Assembly: GCF_000472785.1 (NCBI RefSeq)
Contig: NZ_AXAL01000026.1
Location: forward strand, 1 to 64,000
Source: Mesorhizobium loti CJ3sym
GTDB lineage: Bacteria > Pseudomonadota > Alphaproteobacteria > Rhizobiales > Rhizobiaceae
DNA length: 64,000 nt
Reading direction: 5' to 3'
Below the pieces are notes generated by a model that was not told where the DNA came from, did not search any database, and was given only the letters and a program-made list of their open reading frames with translations. Made by a program: the position numbers and the translations under genes. This document shows, piece after piece, positions 1 through 8,058 of this stretch. Positions within the stretch are counted from its first letter, which is position 1. Each line of letters opens with the position of its first letter.

Positions 1-255
1 GGGGATAAAGGCTACGACGCCGACTGGTTCCGCACGGCCCTGGCCAAGCGCGGCATAGTCGCCTGTATCCCGTCCAAAGCCAACCGCAATCTGCCGATCC
101 CGCACGACACCTTGCTCTACAAAAGCCGCCATAAGATCGAGAACATGTTTGGCAGGCTCAAGGACTGGCGGCGCATCCACACACGCTATGACCGCTGCGC
201 CCACACCTTCATGTCCGCGATCTGCATCGCTGCAACCGTAATCTTCTGGCTCTGA
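1..255 (+). mobile_element. IS5-family transposase, C-terminal part (cut by window start)
   Basis: The first base begins an open frame of 84 residues ending in TGA at 253-255. It reads GDKGYDADWF at its start, the region around the second catalytic Asp of IS5-type DDE transposases. Later comes YKSRHKIENMFGRLKDW, which fits the Y-(2)-R-(3)-E-(6)-K signature carrying the catalytic Glu. The N-terminal half lies outside the window, so completeness cannot be judged. The likely subgroup is IS427 (inference). The element's right end probably lies at about 256-270, directly against the stop codon of the next gene, which is on the opposite strand. Confidence 0.85.
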
Positions 256-271
256 TCAATGAGTCCTGAGC

Positions 272-1207
272 CTAGGCAGGCCGGGCGCGGCACTTGTTGC
301 GAAACTCAGTGTAGAGATCGCGGCGCCAACGCCGACCATAGAGATAGCCGTTGACCAGTTGCGGCAGCGAGTAACCAAGCTCTTTGGAAGACCGGTTGGC
401 CATGTATCCGGCAAATGCCTCGGGCAAACGGCCCTTGAGAATATCGGCGATAAGCTGGCGCGAGATCATGTAGGGGGGAATGTGCGGATAGGCGTGGGCA
501 ATATGCGGATGCTTGCCGATCAGATTTGCATAGGCTTCGACATAGCCATCGCGGCGGCCTGAAATCGAATTCTCCGAATTGTGTTTCGTCCAGTCGAGAT
601 CTTCTGACAGTTGTGCGCCGAAGCGCCGGGCGAGGCGCAGCAGCAATTCCCGATCCTGCATCCGGGCGATGTCGCTGTCATAGCCGCCAATGGCCAGCAA
701 GGCCTCGCGGCGGGCTGATATCGCCGAGCCGGCGATGAAGATCGTTTGCGCCACAAGCGTCCGCTCCAGAATCGCCGGGCTGACGAATACCTCGGGGTTG
801 ATGCAGTTGGTGGTGCGGCCGCTCTTCAAGGACACGAACGAACTGAGCAGCACCTGAAGTGCAGGATTGTCATCGAACCACGTCAAGGTCCGTTCGAGCC
901 GGTGCGGCATGTAGACATCGTCGGAATCGAGAAATGTCACCACCGGTGCCCGCGCACGCTCGATTCCGGCATTCCTCGCGGCGTTGGCACCTCGCCATTT
1001 CGCACCGACATAGATCAGCCGCGGGTCGCTGATGCGGGCCAGCGCCGCCTCTGTGCCGTCTGTGGAGCCATCGTCGACGACGATGTGCTCAAGCCTTGCC
1101 ATGCTCTGGGAAAGTACGCTTTCGACGGCGCGCAAAACCGTTTCACAACGGTTGTGGGTCGGTGTGATCACCGTGATGAGGGGCGAGCGCTCCATCTTCC
1201 CGGTCAT
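272..1207 (-). CDS. Family 2 glycosyltransferase
   Basis: The protein has 311 residues and a GT-A fold of family GT2. The N-terminus carries ITVITPTHNR, then DDGSTDGT at residues 45-52 (nucleotide-sugar binding) and DSDD at 94-97, the metal-binding DXD. No membrane segment is evident, so it probably acts in the cytoplasm or at the inner face of the membrane, moving a sugar onto a surface polysaccharide or glycolipid. Donor and acceptor cannot be told. An IS end abuts its 3' end, and the stop codon sits in a CTAG that may be the insertion target, so the original C-terminus may have been longer. A second start (MERS) lies four codons inside. Confidence 0.85.
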   Translation of the reverse strand: MTGKMERSPLITVITPTHNRCETVLRAVESVLSQSMARLEHIVVDDGSTDGTEAALARISDPRLIYVGAKWRGANAARNAGIERARAPVVTFLDSDDVYMPHRLERTLTWFDDNPALQVLLSSFVSLKSGRTTNCINPEVFVSPAILERTLVAQTIFIAGSAISARREALLAIGGYDSDIARMQDRELLLRLARRFGAQLSEDLDWTKHNSENSISGRRDGYVEAYANLIGKHPHIAHAYPHIPPYMISRQLIADILKGRLPEAFAGYMANRSSKELGYSLPQLVNGYLYGRRWRRDLYTEFRNKCRARPA

Positions 1208-1581
1208 GCAGTGGCAGCCGTTTCCAGCGCAAAAATGCGCTTCCTACCAAGTCTTTGGATCTTCAGGACGGTCGAATGGATCGGACTTCCTCCTTCCACG
1301 ACACCCTCGTAGGATTCGGCAACACGGTACAAAGAATAACCCACCGTGTCACCGTGGTGGTGCCTGATTCGCACGGAATGACGAATTTTGGTCCTAGCGC
1401 TGCAACTGCAACAGGGGTTGCCGGCAAAAACTTTACGATGGTGGCTGCCTTCGGGCGATCCATCAAGACTGAGTCGCCCACCCATTCCATTACCTCCAAC
1501 GTAATCGCTTTACGATGGGCGTTTCGTCAAATTGCCTTTGCGAGGCCGGCTGGTCGGCTTCGATCCAAAGGAAGTTCAACC
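1208..1581. other. Intergenic region, no gene recognised
   Basis: These 374 bases separate the 5' end of the glycosyltransferase from the DUF1330 gene and should hold both promoters. I see no convincing open frame, RNA gene or known repeat. The longer frames crossing it do not resemble any protein family. A short purine-rich AAAGGAAG at about 1567-1574 is the ribosome binding site of the next gene. Confidence 0.5.
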
Positions 1582-1902
1582 ATGGCCGCCTACGCCGTTG
1601 CTCATATGCGCCAAGTCACAATGGGCCCGAAAATCGTCGAATACTTGTGCCAAATCGATGCCACTCTGGAACCTTTCGGCGGCCGCTTCCTTGTCCATGG
1701 CGGCGATATCGAGGTGATCGAGAACGACTGGCCGGGCAACCTCATTATAATCGAATTTCCCGACCGGGGGCAGATGCGACGTTGGTACGATTCGCCCGCC
1801 TATCAGGCTATACTGACCTTGCGCACGGAAAATTCTCAATCCGACGTGGTGCTTGCCGAAGGCGTCGAGCATCCGCACAAGGCCACGGATGTTCTAGAAT
1901 AA
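1582..1902 (+). CDS. DUF1330 family protein
   Basis: The product is a small ferredoxin-like-fold protein of 106 residues. DUF1330 proteins are dimeric alpha-beta barrel proteins of unknown reaction. Family traits visible here are the MAAYAVAHMRQV start, a central GGRFLVHGG segment, and WYDSPAYQAI followed by a Leu-Arg pair. I chose the ATG at 1582 because AAAGGAAG lies about 8 bases upstream and the protein then has the usual family length. A longer in-frame reading from 1255 adds residues without family similarity. It stands alone between two minus-strand glycosyltransferases. Confidence 0.8.
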   Translation: MAAYAVAHMRQVTMGPKIVEYLCQIDATLEPFGGRFLVHGGDIEVIENDWPGNLIIIEFPDRGQMRRWYDSPAYQAILTLRTENSQSDVVLAEGVEHPHKATDVLE

Positions 1903-1963
1903 GCCGATTGGCATCGGAGCAACTTAAAGGTTGAGGGTGCTCAAACGCGGCGCGAAAAAGCGT

Positions 1964-2956
1964 CTAGCTGTGTCCGACATAGTCCGGCACGGTTTCAATC
2001 TCATCGCCAACTATGCCCGCAGCGAGGCTGAACTGTCCCCAAAAAGCCAGGCTGTAAAATACTTGGCCGACAATCATCGAGAACGGAATTTGCCAGAGCG
2101 GCATACCTGCCTCGCGGGCATGGCCTATAATCCGCCTTGTAGTGCGCCACGACATGGTGAACCATCGGCTGAAAGATTTGACGACCCGCTGCATGCGGCT
2201 AGGCGAGCTTAGCTCGACAAACTTCCGGTCGGCGTCGCGGCCTGTAACCAACGCGCGCCAGTAGAAGAACCGCCAGCCTCGTGGCGAATAGTGGTAGACA
2301 CGGGCGTTGACATTGCGAATTTCATGCCCCTGACGCTGCAGTTCACGCATCAGCAAAGTGCAGGAAACCTTGAAGCCATTATGTTTCGGAAAAGGGTTGT
2401 TTGAGATCCATTCACGCCGGAACCCGATATTGTTGGCGTTTATGGCTCGCTTCGAGGCAAATCGCTTGTCCCCATGCGCCATCGGAAAGAACCAGATCAG
2501 CGCAAATGTTCTCGAAAAAAAATCATCATGCAAAAGATACGTGTAGCCGTTAACGGAAACGACCTCAGGGTCGTTGAATGGCTCCAGCAAAGCTGACAGC
2601 CAGCCCGATTCCGCCACCACGTCGGAGTCGGTAAAGATGATGATATTTCCGTCCGCTACCAGCATGCCATTGTTCTTCAGCTCGTAATATCTACCGCCAG
2701 GGGAGGCTGCGAAGACAAGGTCCGAAACCTGTGCCAGCTGCGGTGCTTCATGCGAAATCTCACGGCGCAGCGCATCTGCGTCCGATGCTGCCCCTCCATG
2801 GGAGATAACAACTTTCGGTCGCCCCAGGCCACTCGCAGAAACCGTTGCGATTTCCCGCGCCAAGGCATTCATTCCGACGCCGATCTCATCCCAGTCGATG
2901 GATTTGGCGTTCTCCATTTCGACGACGAGTGAATAGGTTGGGCGTTCTTGGGCCAT
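1964..2956 (-). CDS. Glycosyltransferase, GT2-like
   Basis: The protein has 330 residues. The N-terminal half has the layout of a GT-A glycosyltransferase: SLVVEMENAK near the start, GGRYYELKNNGM at about 87-98, and FTDSDVV at 108-114, which supplies the metal-binding DXD. The usual DDGS motif is not obvious, so this is a divergent member. Hydrophobic stretches near the C-terminus (IPFSMIVGQVFYSLAFW) suggest membrane attachment. It lies 150 bases downstream of the sulfotransferase on the same strand and may share its transcript. Together with the first glycosyltransferase this points to synthesis of a sulfated or decorated surface glycan (inference). Confidence 0.75.
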   Translation of the reverse strand: MAQERPTYSLVVEMENAKSIDWDEIGVGMNALAREIATVSASGLGRPKVVISHGGAASDADALRREISHEAPQLAQVSDLVFAASPGGRYYELKNNGMLVADGNIIIFTDSDVVAESGWLSALLEPFNDPEVVSVNGYTYLLHDDFFSRTFALIWFFPMAHGDKRFASKRAINANNIGFRREWISNNPFPKHNGFKVSCTLLMRELQRQGHEIRNVNARVYHYSPRGWRFFYWRALVTGRDADRKFVELSSPSRMQRVVKSFSRWFTMSWRTTRRIIGHAREAGMPLWQIPFSMIVGQVFYSLAFWGQFSLAAGIVGDEIETVPDYVGHS

Positions 2957-3106
2957 ATCTGAACCATCAAATTATCAGTGTAGATCTGGCTATAACTCTC
3001 CTGGCAAGCTGTCAAACCGACACAGCGCAGCAATAACCGCCGATCGAGATATAGGGTGATCCTCCTCGATCAGGCGATATGGTACCCGTTGGGGCTTCGA
3101 GATTGA

Positions 3107-3898
3107 TCAGATCAGGAATCTCGAGGCTTTTTTTGTTAGAAAGCCGCGACGGTAATTTTTGGCATGGAAGTTCGATGGATCGGAATATTCCGCCAGGAAC
3201 CGCTCTCTCCATTCTTCGCTGATAGCATCTCGTTGAATCTCAAGGCCTGAGTTGAGATGCGGCTCGGGCTTCGAAAAGCGCTCGGCATCAACCAGAGACG
3301 CAACCTTCTCAAGGCATGTCAGGGGTTCTTCGACAAGGCCTTCGTATGTCAAGGATAAGAAAGGCAACCCGTTCTTTGCAAACCACACATCCCAGGCCAG
3401 ATTTTCAAGAACGACCTTTTCAAGCGAGTCTGCAATTGCCTTTCCGTCGTAGCCTGGCTTCTTCTGATCAGCTTCGGTGGAGCGGAATCGACCGCTCTGC
3501 CGAGCGCGGGCCCACGAAATTGCTTGTCCAAGGATATCAACGCGCGTCAATCGGATATAGTGTAGCTTTGGAAGGCTAGCGAGGAGATCTACTGTTTTGG
3601 CTACGTGTGAGAATTGGCTCGCAAACAGTTTGACTGCGTAGACTCCGGAATTGGACATCCCATCCTTCACCGCGCGCAAAACCTGGGAGCCGGGGTCTTT
3701 TGGGTAGTTCGGCAGTTGGAGAATGCGTCTGCCCCCAAACCATTCTTGGGGATTGCCGAGTTTCGCCGCTGCCATCAGACCGGCGAGATGATTGCTTCCG
3801 CTGCGCGGTGATGTGCAAACGAGGATACCGGCTTCGATTCCAGACAGGATATCCGGCGGAATCTCAACTGGTCGAGGGCGTGAACGAAGGAGTTTCAT
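3107..3898 (-). CDS. Stf0-type sulfotransferase
   Basis: The protein has 263 residues. The N-terminal ILVCTSPRSGSNHLAGLM at about 25-42 is the 5'-phosphosulfate-binding loop of PAPS-dependent sulfotransferases. The following KLGNPQEWF matches the Stf0 family, named for the mycobacterial trehalose sulfotransferase. It would move sulfate from PAPS to a sugar hydroxyl. The start codon lies only 7 bases after the metW stop, so it probably belongs to the metX-metW transcript. The base composition is more AT-rich than metXW, suggesting acquisition. The acceptor could be a surface polysaccharide, LPS or another carbohydrate and cannot be read from sequence. Confidence 0.8.
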   Translation of the reverse strand: MKLLRSRPRPVEIPPDILSGIEAGILVCTSPRSGSNHLAGLMAAAKLGNPQEWFGGRRILQLPNYPKDPGSQVLRAVKDGMSNSGVYAVKLFASQFSHVAKTVDLLASLPKLHYIRLTRVDILGQAISWARARQSGRFRSTEADQKKPGYDGKAIADSLEKVVLENLAWDVWFAKNGLPFLSLTYEGLVEEPLTCLEKVASLVDAERFSKPEPHLNSGLEIQRDAISEEWRERFLAEYSDPSNFHAKNYRRGFLTKKASRFLI

Positions 3899-3905
3899 TC
3901 GAGCC

Positions 3906-4520
3906 CTATCGCTTCAGCAAGAACACTGCCTGTTGGCCGAAGAAATTCCAGAACCACCAGGGCATCGACAGACCGATCTTCTGGCCGGCGGCGTCGAGCG
4001 CGGTTGCCTTTTCCACCGTGGCCCCCAGTTCCTCGCACAGATTGACGAAGTCGCGAATGGTGCAGAAATGGATGTTGGGCGTGTCGTACCAGGAATAAGG
4101 CAGGTCCGCGGTCACCGGCATGCGGCCCTTGACGAACAGCGACAGGCGCACCCGCCAATGGCCGAAATTGGGGAAGGACACGATCGCGCGGTCGCCGATC
4201 CGGAGCAATTCGTCGAGCACCAGCTTCGGGTTGCGGGTAGCCTGTAGCGTCTGCGACAGGACGACGAAATCAAAACCCTTGTCGGGATAGAATTCGAGAT
4301 CCTTGTCGGCATCGCCCTGGATGACCGAGAGGCCGCGCGCCACGCATTCGTTGACGCCACGCTGCGACAGCTCCAGTCCGCGGCCGTCGACCTGCTTGGT
4401 GTCCTGCAGCAATTCAAGCAATGAACCGTCGCCCGAACCGACGTCGAGCACGCGCGATTGCGGCGGGATGAGATTGGCCACGACCTCGAGGTCGACGCGC
4501 TGGTTTCCATTGACACTCAT
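3906..4520 (-). CDS. metW: Methionine biosynthesis protein MetW
   Basis: The protein has 204 residues with a class I SAM-dependent methyltransferase fold. The SAM loop is VLDVGSGDGSLLELL near residue 20, and a later segment reads VLSQTLQATRNP. MetW is paired with MetX in many proteobacteria and supports the homoserine acyltransfer step of methionine synthesis. Its own reaction is not settled. Its ATG overlaps the metX stop codon in an ATGA arrangement, showing translational coupling, and the pair lies behind a SAM-II riboswitch. The length is normal for the family. Confidence 0.95.
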   Translation of the reverse strand: MSVNGNQRVDLEVVANLIPPQSRVLDVGSGDGSLLELLQDTKQVDGRGLELSQRGVNECVARGLSVIQGDADKDLEFYPDKGFDFVVLSQTLQATRNPKLVLDELLRIGDRAIVSFPNFGHWRVRLSLFVKGRMPVTADLPYSWYDTPNIHFCTIRDFVNLCEELGATVEKATALDAAGQKIGLSMPWWFWNFFGQQAVFLLKR

Positions 4521-5686
4521 GATGCGAGCCCTCTCGCCCGCGCCGCAGAGCCGATGAAGCCGTTGATGGCGGCAAACAGTTCCGGCTCGTCGAGCAGGAA
4601 GGCATCGTGGCCACGATCGGTCTCGATCTCGACGAAGGATACCGATGCGCCGGCGGCATTGAGTGCGTGCACGATCGAGCGGCTCTCTTCGGTCGGAAAC
4701 AGCCAGTCTGATGTGAAGGACACAAGGCAGAAACGGGTCCTGGTGCCGGCAAAGGCGTCCGCTAGCCTGCCGCCATGGTCGGCCGCGAGGTCGAAATAAT
4801 CCATCGACCGCGTCATGTAGAGATAGGAGTTGGCATCGAAGCGATCGACGAAGGTCATGCCCTGGTGGCGCAGATAGCTTTCGATCTGGAAGTCGGCGTC
4901 GAAGCCGAAGGTCAGGTGGTCGCGATCCTGCAGGTTGCGGCCGAATTTACGATGCAAGGCGGCTTCCGAGAGATAGGTGATGTGGGCGGCCATGCGCGCC
5001 ACCGCCAAGCCCTTTTCCGGGCGCTTGCCGTGCTCGAAATATTTGCCGCCATGCCAGTCCGGATCGGCCATGACGGCTTGCCGGCCGACCTCGTGGAAGG
5101 CGATGTTCTGCGAGGAATGGCGCGCGCCGGTGGCGATCGGCAGCGCCGAGAAGACGCGCTCGGGATAACTCGACGCCCATTCCAGCACCTGCATGCCGCC
5201 CATCGAGCCGCCGAGCACGCAAAATAGCTGTTCGATGCCGAAATGGTCGATCAGCATCTGCTGGGCACGAACCATGTCACGGATAGTGATGATGGGCAGG
5301 TCGAGCCCATAGGGCTTGCCGGTGGCGGGGTTGGTGGAGGCCGGGCCGGTGGAGCCCAGGCAGCCGCCGATGACGTTGGAGCAGATGACGAAGAAGCGGT
5401 TGGTGTCGATGATCTTGCCGGGGCCGATCAGCACTTCCCACCAGCCCGGCTTGCCAGTCACCGGGTTGGTGCTGGCGACATGCTGGTCGCCGGTCAGCGC
5501 ATGGCAGACGAGGATGGCGTTGGAGCGGGCATCGTTCAGCGTGCCATAGGTCTGGTACGCGATCTGGAACGGCGACAGCAGCGTGCCGGCATCAAGCTTG
5601 AGCGGCTTGTCGGGGCCGAAACGCAACACCGGGCTCGACGGTTGGTCGGCCTCGTTGTTGGTCTTTCCAGCGCGCAGAGCGGCCAT
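4517..5686 (-). CDS. metX: Homoserine O-acetyltransferase
   Basis: The protein has 389 residues with an alpha/beta-hydrolase fold. It moves an acyl group, normally acetyl from acetyl-CoA, to homoserine, opening the methionine branch. The nucleophile elbow reads GGSMGGMQ with Ser161. The remaining triad members fit SDWLFP (Asp) and RGHDAF (His) near the C-terminus. DUF-like extensions are absent and the length is typical. It is the first gene of a minus-strand operon with metW. The leader carries a SAM-II riboswitch and an intrinsic terminator, so expression should fall when SAM is plentiful. Confidence 0.95.
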   Translation of the reverse strand: MAALRAGKTNNEADQPSSPVLRFGPDKPLKLDAGTLLSPFQIAYQTYGTLNDARSNAILVCHALTGDQHVASTNPVTGKPGWWEVLIGPGKIIDTNRFFVICSNVIGGCLGSTGPASTNPATGKPYGLDLPIITIRDMVRAQQMLIDHFGIEQLFCVLGGSMGGMQVLEWASSYPERVFSALPIATGARHSSQNIAFHEVGRQAVMADPDWHGGKYFEHGKRPEKGLAVARMAAHITYLSEAALHRKFGRNLQDRDHLTFGFDADFQIESYLRHQGMTFVDRFDANSYLYMTRSMDYFDLAADHGGRLADAFAGTRTRFCLVSFTSDWLFPTEESRSIVHALNAAGASVSFVEIETDRGHDAFLLDEPELFAAINGFIGSAARARGLAS

Positions 5687-5725
5687 TCACATCTCTTCCA
5701 TCGGTCGTCCGGCAGGGCGCGGACA

Positions 5726-5759
5726 ACAAAAAACCGGCATTGCCGTCGCAAAGCCGGTT
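5726..5759 (-). terminator. Intrinsic terminator in the metX leader
   Basis: Read on the minus strand, AACCGGC and GCCGGTT form a stem around a 14-base loop and are followed at once by a run of six T. It lies between the SAM-II aptamer and the metX start, about 40 bases before the ATG. This position makes it the probable expression platform of the riboswitch. Confidence 0.8.
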
Positions 5760-5771
5760 ACAGGATGCAAA

Positions 5772-5828
5772 CGGCCCTTTAGCAAGTTGTTTAACGTGGC
5801 TGCAAGCCGACCGGCCAAATCACCACGG
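5772..5828 (-). promoter_or_regulatory. SAM-II riboswitch upstream of metX
   Basis: On the minus strand the segment begins CGTGGTGATTTGG and later reads GCTTGCAGCCACGTTAAA, followed by GCTAAAGGG. P1 pairs CGTGG with CCACG, and the GATTT and GCTAAA blocks match the conserved pseudoknot elements of the SAM-II (metA) class, known upstream of metA/metX genes in alphaproteobacteria. SAM binding is expected to lower metXW expression. The call rests on consensus recognition by eye. A covariance-model search would settle it. Confidence 0.9.
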
Positions 5829-5973
5829 GAACTGTCGGTGCTCTTCTAGAACTCGCCCGCCCTGCCGTCAATGCCGGCGACAGGCACCACTGCCACCTCT
5901 CGACATTGTGAGCCATGGCTTGTATTTCCGCTGCGGCCTCTGGTTGGAGGCATTTTCGACGGATTTTGCACAA

Positions 5974-7083
5974 ATGAACCAGACACCGGACAAGCCACGT
6001 CCAACCCCGCGCGCGGGCATCATGGACATCGACGCCTATGTGCCCGGCAAGAGCACGGCGCCGACCGGTGTCGCCAAGGTCTACAAGCTGTCGTCGAACG
6101 AGAACCCGCTCGGGCCCTCACCGAAGGCGATCGAAGCCGCGCGGGAGATTGCCGGAAAGCTCGATATCTATCCCGACGGCACAGCCAAACGGTTGCGCGA
6201 GGCGATCGCCGAGGTGCACGGCCTCAATGCCCAGAACATCATCTGCTCCAACGGCTCCGACGAGATCCTCGGCCTTTTGGCACAGACCTATCTCGCACCC
6301 GGCGACGAGGCTATGTTCACCGAACACGCCTTCATGGTCTACAAGATCTACATCCAGTCGGCCGGGGCCACACCGGTTGCGGTCAAGGAGACCGAGGAAC
6401 GGGCCGACATCGATGCGTTGCTAGCCGCCGTCACGCCGCGCACAAAAATCGTGTTCCTTGCCAACCCCAACAATCCGACCGGGACCTATGTGCCGTTCCA
6501 GGAGGTGCGCCGCCTGCATGCCGGCTTGCCGCGCAACGTGCTGCTGGTGCTCGACGCGGCCTATGCCGAATATGTCCGCCGCAACGATTATGAAGCCGGC
6601 ATCGAGCTGGTCGGCAGCAACGAGAACGTGGTGATGACGCGCACCTTCTCCAAGATCGGCCTGGGCGGGGCGCGGATCGGCTGGATGTATGGCCCAATGC
6701 ATATCGTCGACGCCATCAACCGTGTGCGCGGCCCATTCAACGTCAATACGACGGCGATCGAGGCCGGTATCGCGGCGATCCGCGACCGCGCCCATGTCGA
6801 GCGCAGCGTGGCGCATAACGAGACCTGGCTTACCTGGCTGAGCGCGGAGATGACCGGGCTCGGGCTGCGGGTGACGCCCAGCGTCGGCAATTTCCTCCTC
6901 ATCCATTTTCCCGACGACAAGAAGCACTCCGCGGCCGCGGCGGACGACTATTTGACCGCGCGCGGCTATATCTTGCGGCGCGTTTCAGGCTACGGCTTTC
7001 CCAACGCGCTGCGTATGACCGTCGGCACCGAAGAAGCCAATCGCGGCGTCGTCGCCGCGCTCACGACATTCCTGAAAAGCTAG
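5974..7083 (+). CDS. hisC: Histidinol-phosphate aminotransferase
   Basis: The protein has 369 residues and is a fold-type I PLP aminotransferase. It converts imidazole acetol phosphate to histidinol phosphate. In alphaproteobacteria such enzymes may also serve aromatic amino acids. Visible motifs are LSSNENPLGPSP at 39-50, ANPNNPTG near 163-170, and the PLP-lysine in TFSKIGLGGARIG (Lys227). I chose ATG 5974. The frame stays open back to 5740, but that stretch overlaps the metX riboswitch on the other strand and lacks similarity. The next gene encodes an arogenate/prephenate dehydrogenase, so the pair may work jointly in aromatic amino-acid synthesis. Confidence 0.9.
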   Translation: MNQTPDKPRPTPRAGIMDIDAYVPGKSTAPTGVAKVYKLSSNENPLGPSPKAIEAAREIAGKLDIYPDGTAKRLREAIAEVHGLNAQNIICSNGSDEILGLLAQTYLAPGDEAMFTEHAFMVYKIYIQSAGATPVAVKETEERADIDALLAAVTPRTKIVFLANPNNPTGTYVPFQEVRRLHAGLPRNVLLVLDAAYAEYVRRNDYEAGIELVGSNENVVMTRTFSKIGLGGARIGWMYGPMHIVDAINRVRGPFNVNTTAIEAGIAAIRDRAHVERSVAHNETWLTWLSAEMTGLGLRVTPSVGNFLLIHFPDDKKHSAAAADDYLTARGYILRRVSGYGFPNALRMTVGTEEANRGVVAALTTFLKS

Positions 7084-7122
7084 AACGCCCGAAAAGCTGG
7101 AACACCCCGAAAGCTGAACGCC

Positions 7123-8058
7123 ATGACGTCACCGATGTTTGAAAAGATCGCGCTGGTCGGCATCGGCCTGATCGGCTCGTCGCTGGCGCGCGTCATCCGC
7201 CGCGAGGGCCTTGCCGGCCATGTCGCCATCTCGACCCGCAGCGCCGCGACGCTGGCGCGGGCGGAAGAACTTGGGCTCGGCGATTCCTACACGACCGATG
7301 CGAAGGAAGCGGTTCGCGATGCCGACCTGGTCGTCGTCTCGGTACCGGTCGGTTCGTCCGGCGCGGTGGCGCAAGAGATCGCGCCGGCGCTGAAGAAGGG
7401 TGCGATCCTGACCGATGTCGGCTCGACCAAGGCCTCGGTCATCGCACAGATGCAGCCGCACGTGCCTGGCGGCGTCCATTTCATTCCCGGCCACCCGCTG
7501 GCGGGTACCGAAAAATCCGGCCCGGATGCCGGCTTTGCCGACCTGTTCGACAATCGCTGGTGCATCTTCACGCCGCTGCCGGACACTGATCCGGACGCGC
7601 TGAAGAGGCTGTCGGAATTCTGGCGCCGTTGCGGCGCCAACATCGACACGATGGACCCGCAACACCACGACATGACGCTGGCCATCGTCTCGCATCTGCC
7701 GCATATCATCGCCTACAACATCGTTGGCACCGCCGACGATTTGCAGTCGGTGACCAAGTCCGAAGTGATCAAATATTCGGCTTCCGGCTTCCGCGATTTC
7801 ACCCGCCTTGCCGCCTCCGATCCGACCATGTGGCGCGACGTCTGCCTGCACAACAAGGACGCCATCCTGGAAATGCTGGCGCGGTTTTCGGAGGACCTGG
7901 CGTTCCTGCAGCGGGCGATCCGCTGGGGCGACGGCGACAAGCTGTTCGACTTGTTCACCCGCACCCGGGCCGTGCGCCGTTCGATCATCGAGGCCGGCCA
8001 GGACATCGACGTGCCCGACTTCGGCCGCCAGGCCGTGGAGCATCCGTCCAAGAGCTAA
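7123..8058 (+). CDS. tyrC: Prephenate/arogenate dehydrogenase
   Basis: The protein has 311 residues with an N-terminal Rossmann fold (LVGIGLIGSSLARVI at about 11-25). The catalytic region carries FIPGHPLAGTEKSG at about 124-137, where the His-Pro and following residues are typical of TyrA-type dehydrogenases. It oxidatively decarboxylates prephenate or arogenate toward tyrosine. It lies 39 bases after hisC on the same strand. Its stop codon overlaps that of the convergent sugar kinase by two bases. No ACT or chorismate mutase domain is fused, as usual for the cyclohexadienyl type. Confidence 0.9.
   Translation: MTSPMFEKIALVGIGLIGSSLARVIRREGLAGHVAISTRSAATLARAEELGLGDSYTTDAKEAVRDADLVVVSVPVGSSGAVAQEIAPALKKGAILTDVGSTKASVIAQMQPHVPGGVHFIPGHPLAGTEKSGPDAGFADLFDNRWCIFTPLPDTDPDALKRLSEFWRRCGANIDTMDPQHHDMTLAIVSHLPHIIAYNIVGTADDLQSVTKSEVIKYSASGFRDFTRLAASDPTMWRDVCLHNKDAILEMLARFSEDLAFLQRAIRWGDGDKLFDLFTRTRAVRRSIIEAGQDIDVPDFGRQAVEHPSKS

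Noticed and set aside
1208..1581. Possible small gene between the glycosyltransferase and DUF1330 genes
   Set aside because: Frames here have no ribosome binding site with a recognisable protein, and codon use is not gene-like.
5740..5973. N-terminal extension of hisC
   Set aside because: The extra 78 codons lie over the metX riboswitch and terminator and have no aminotransferase similarity.
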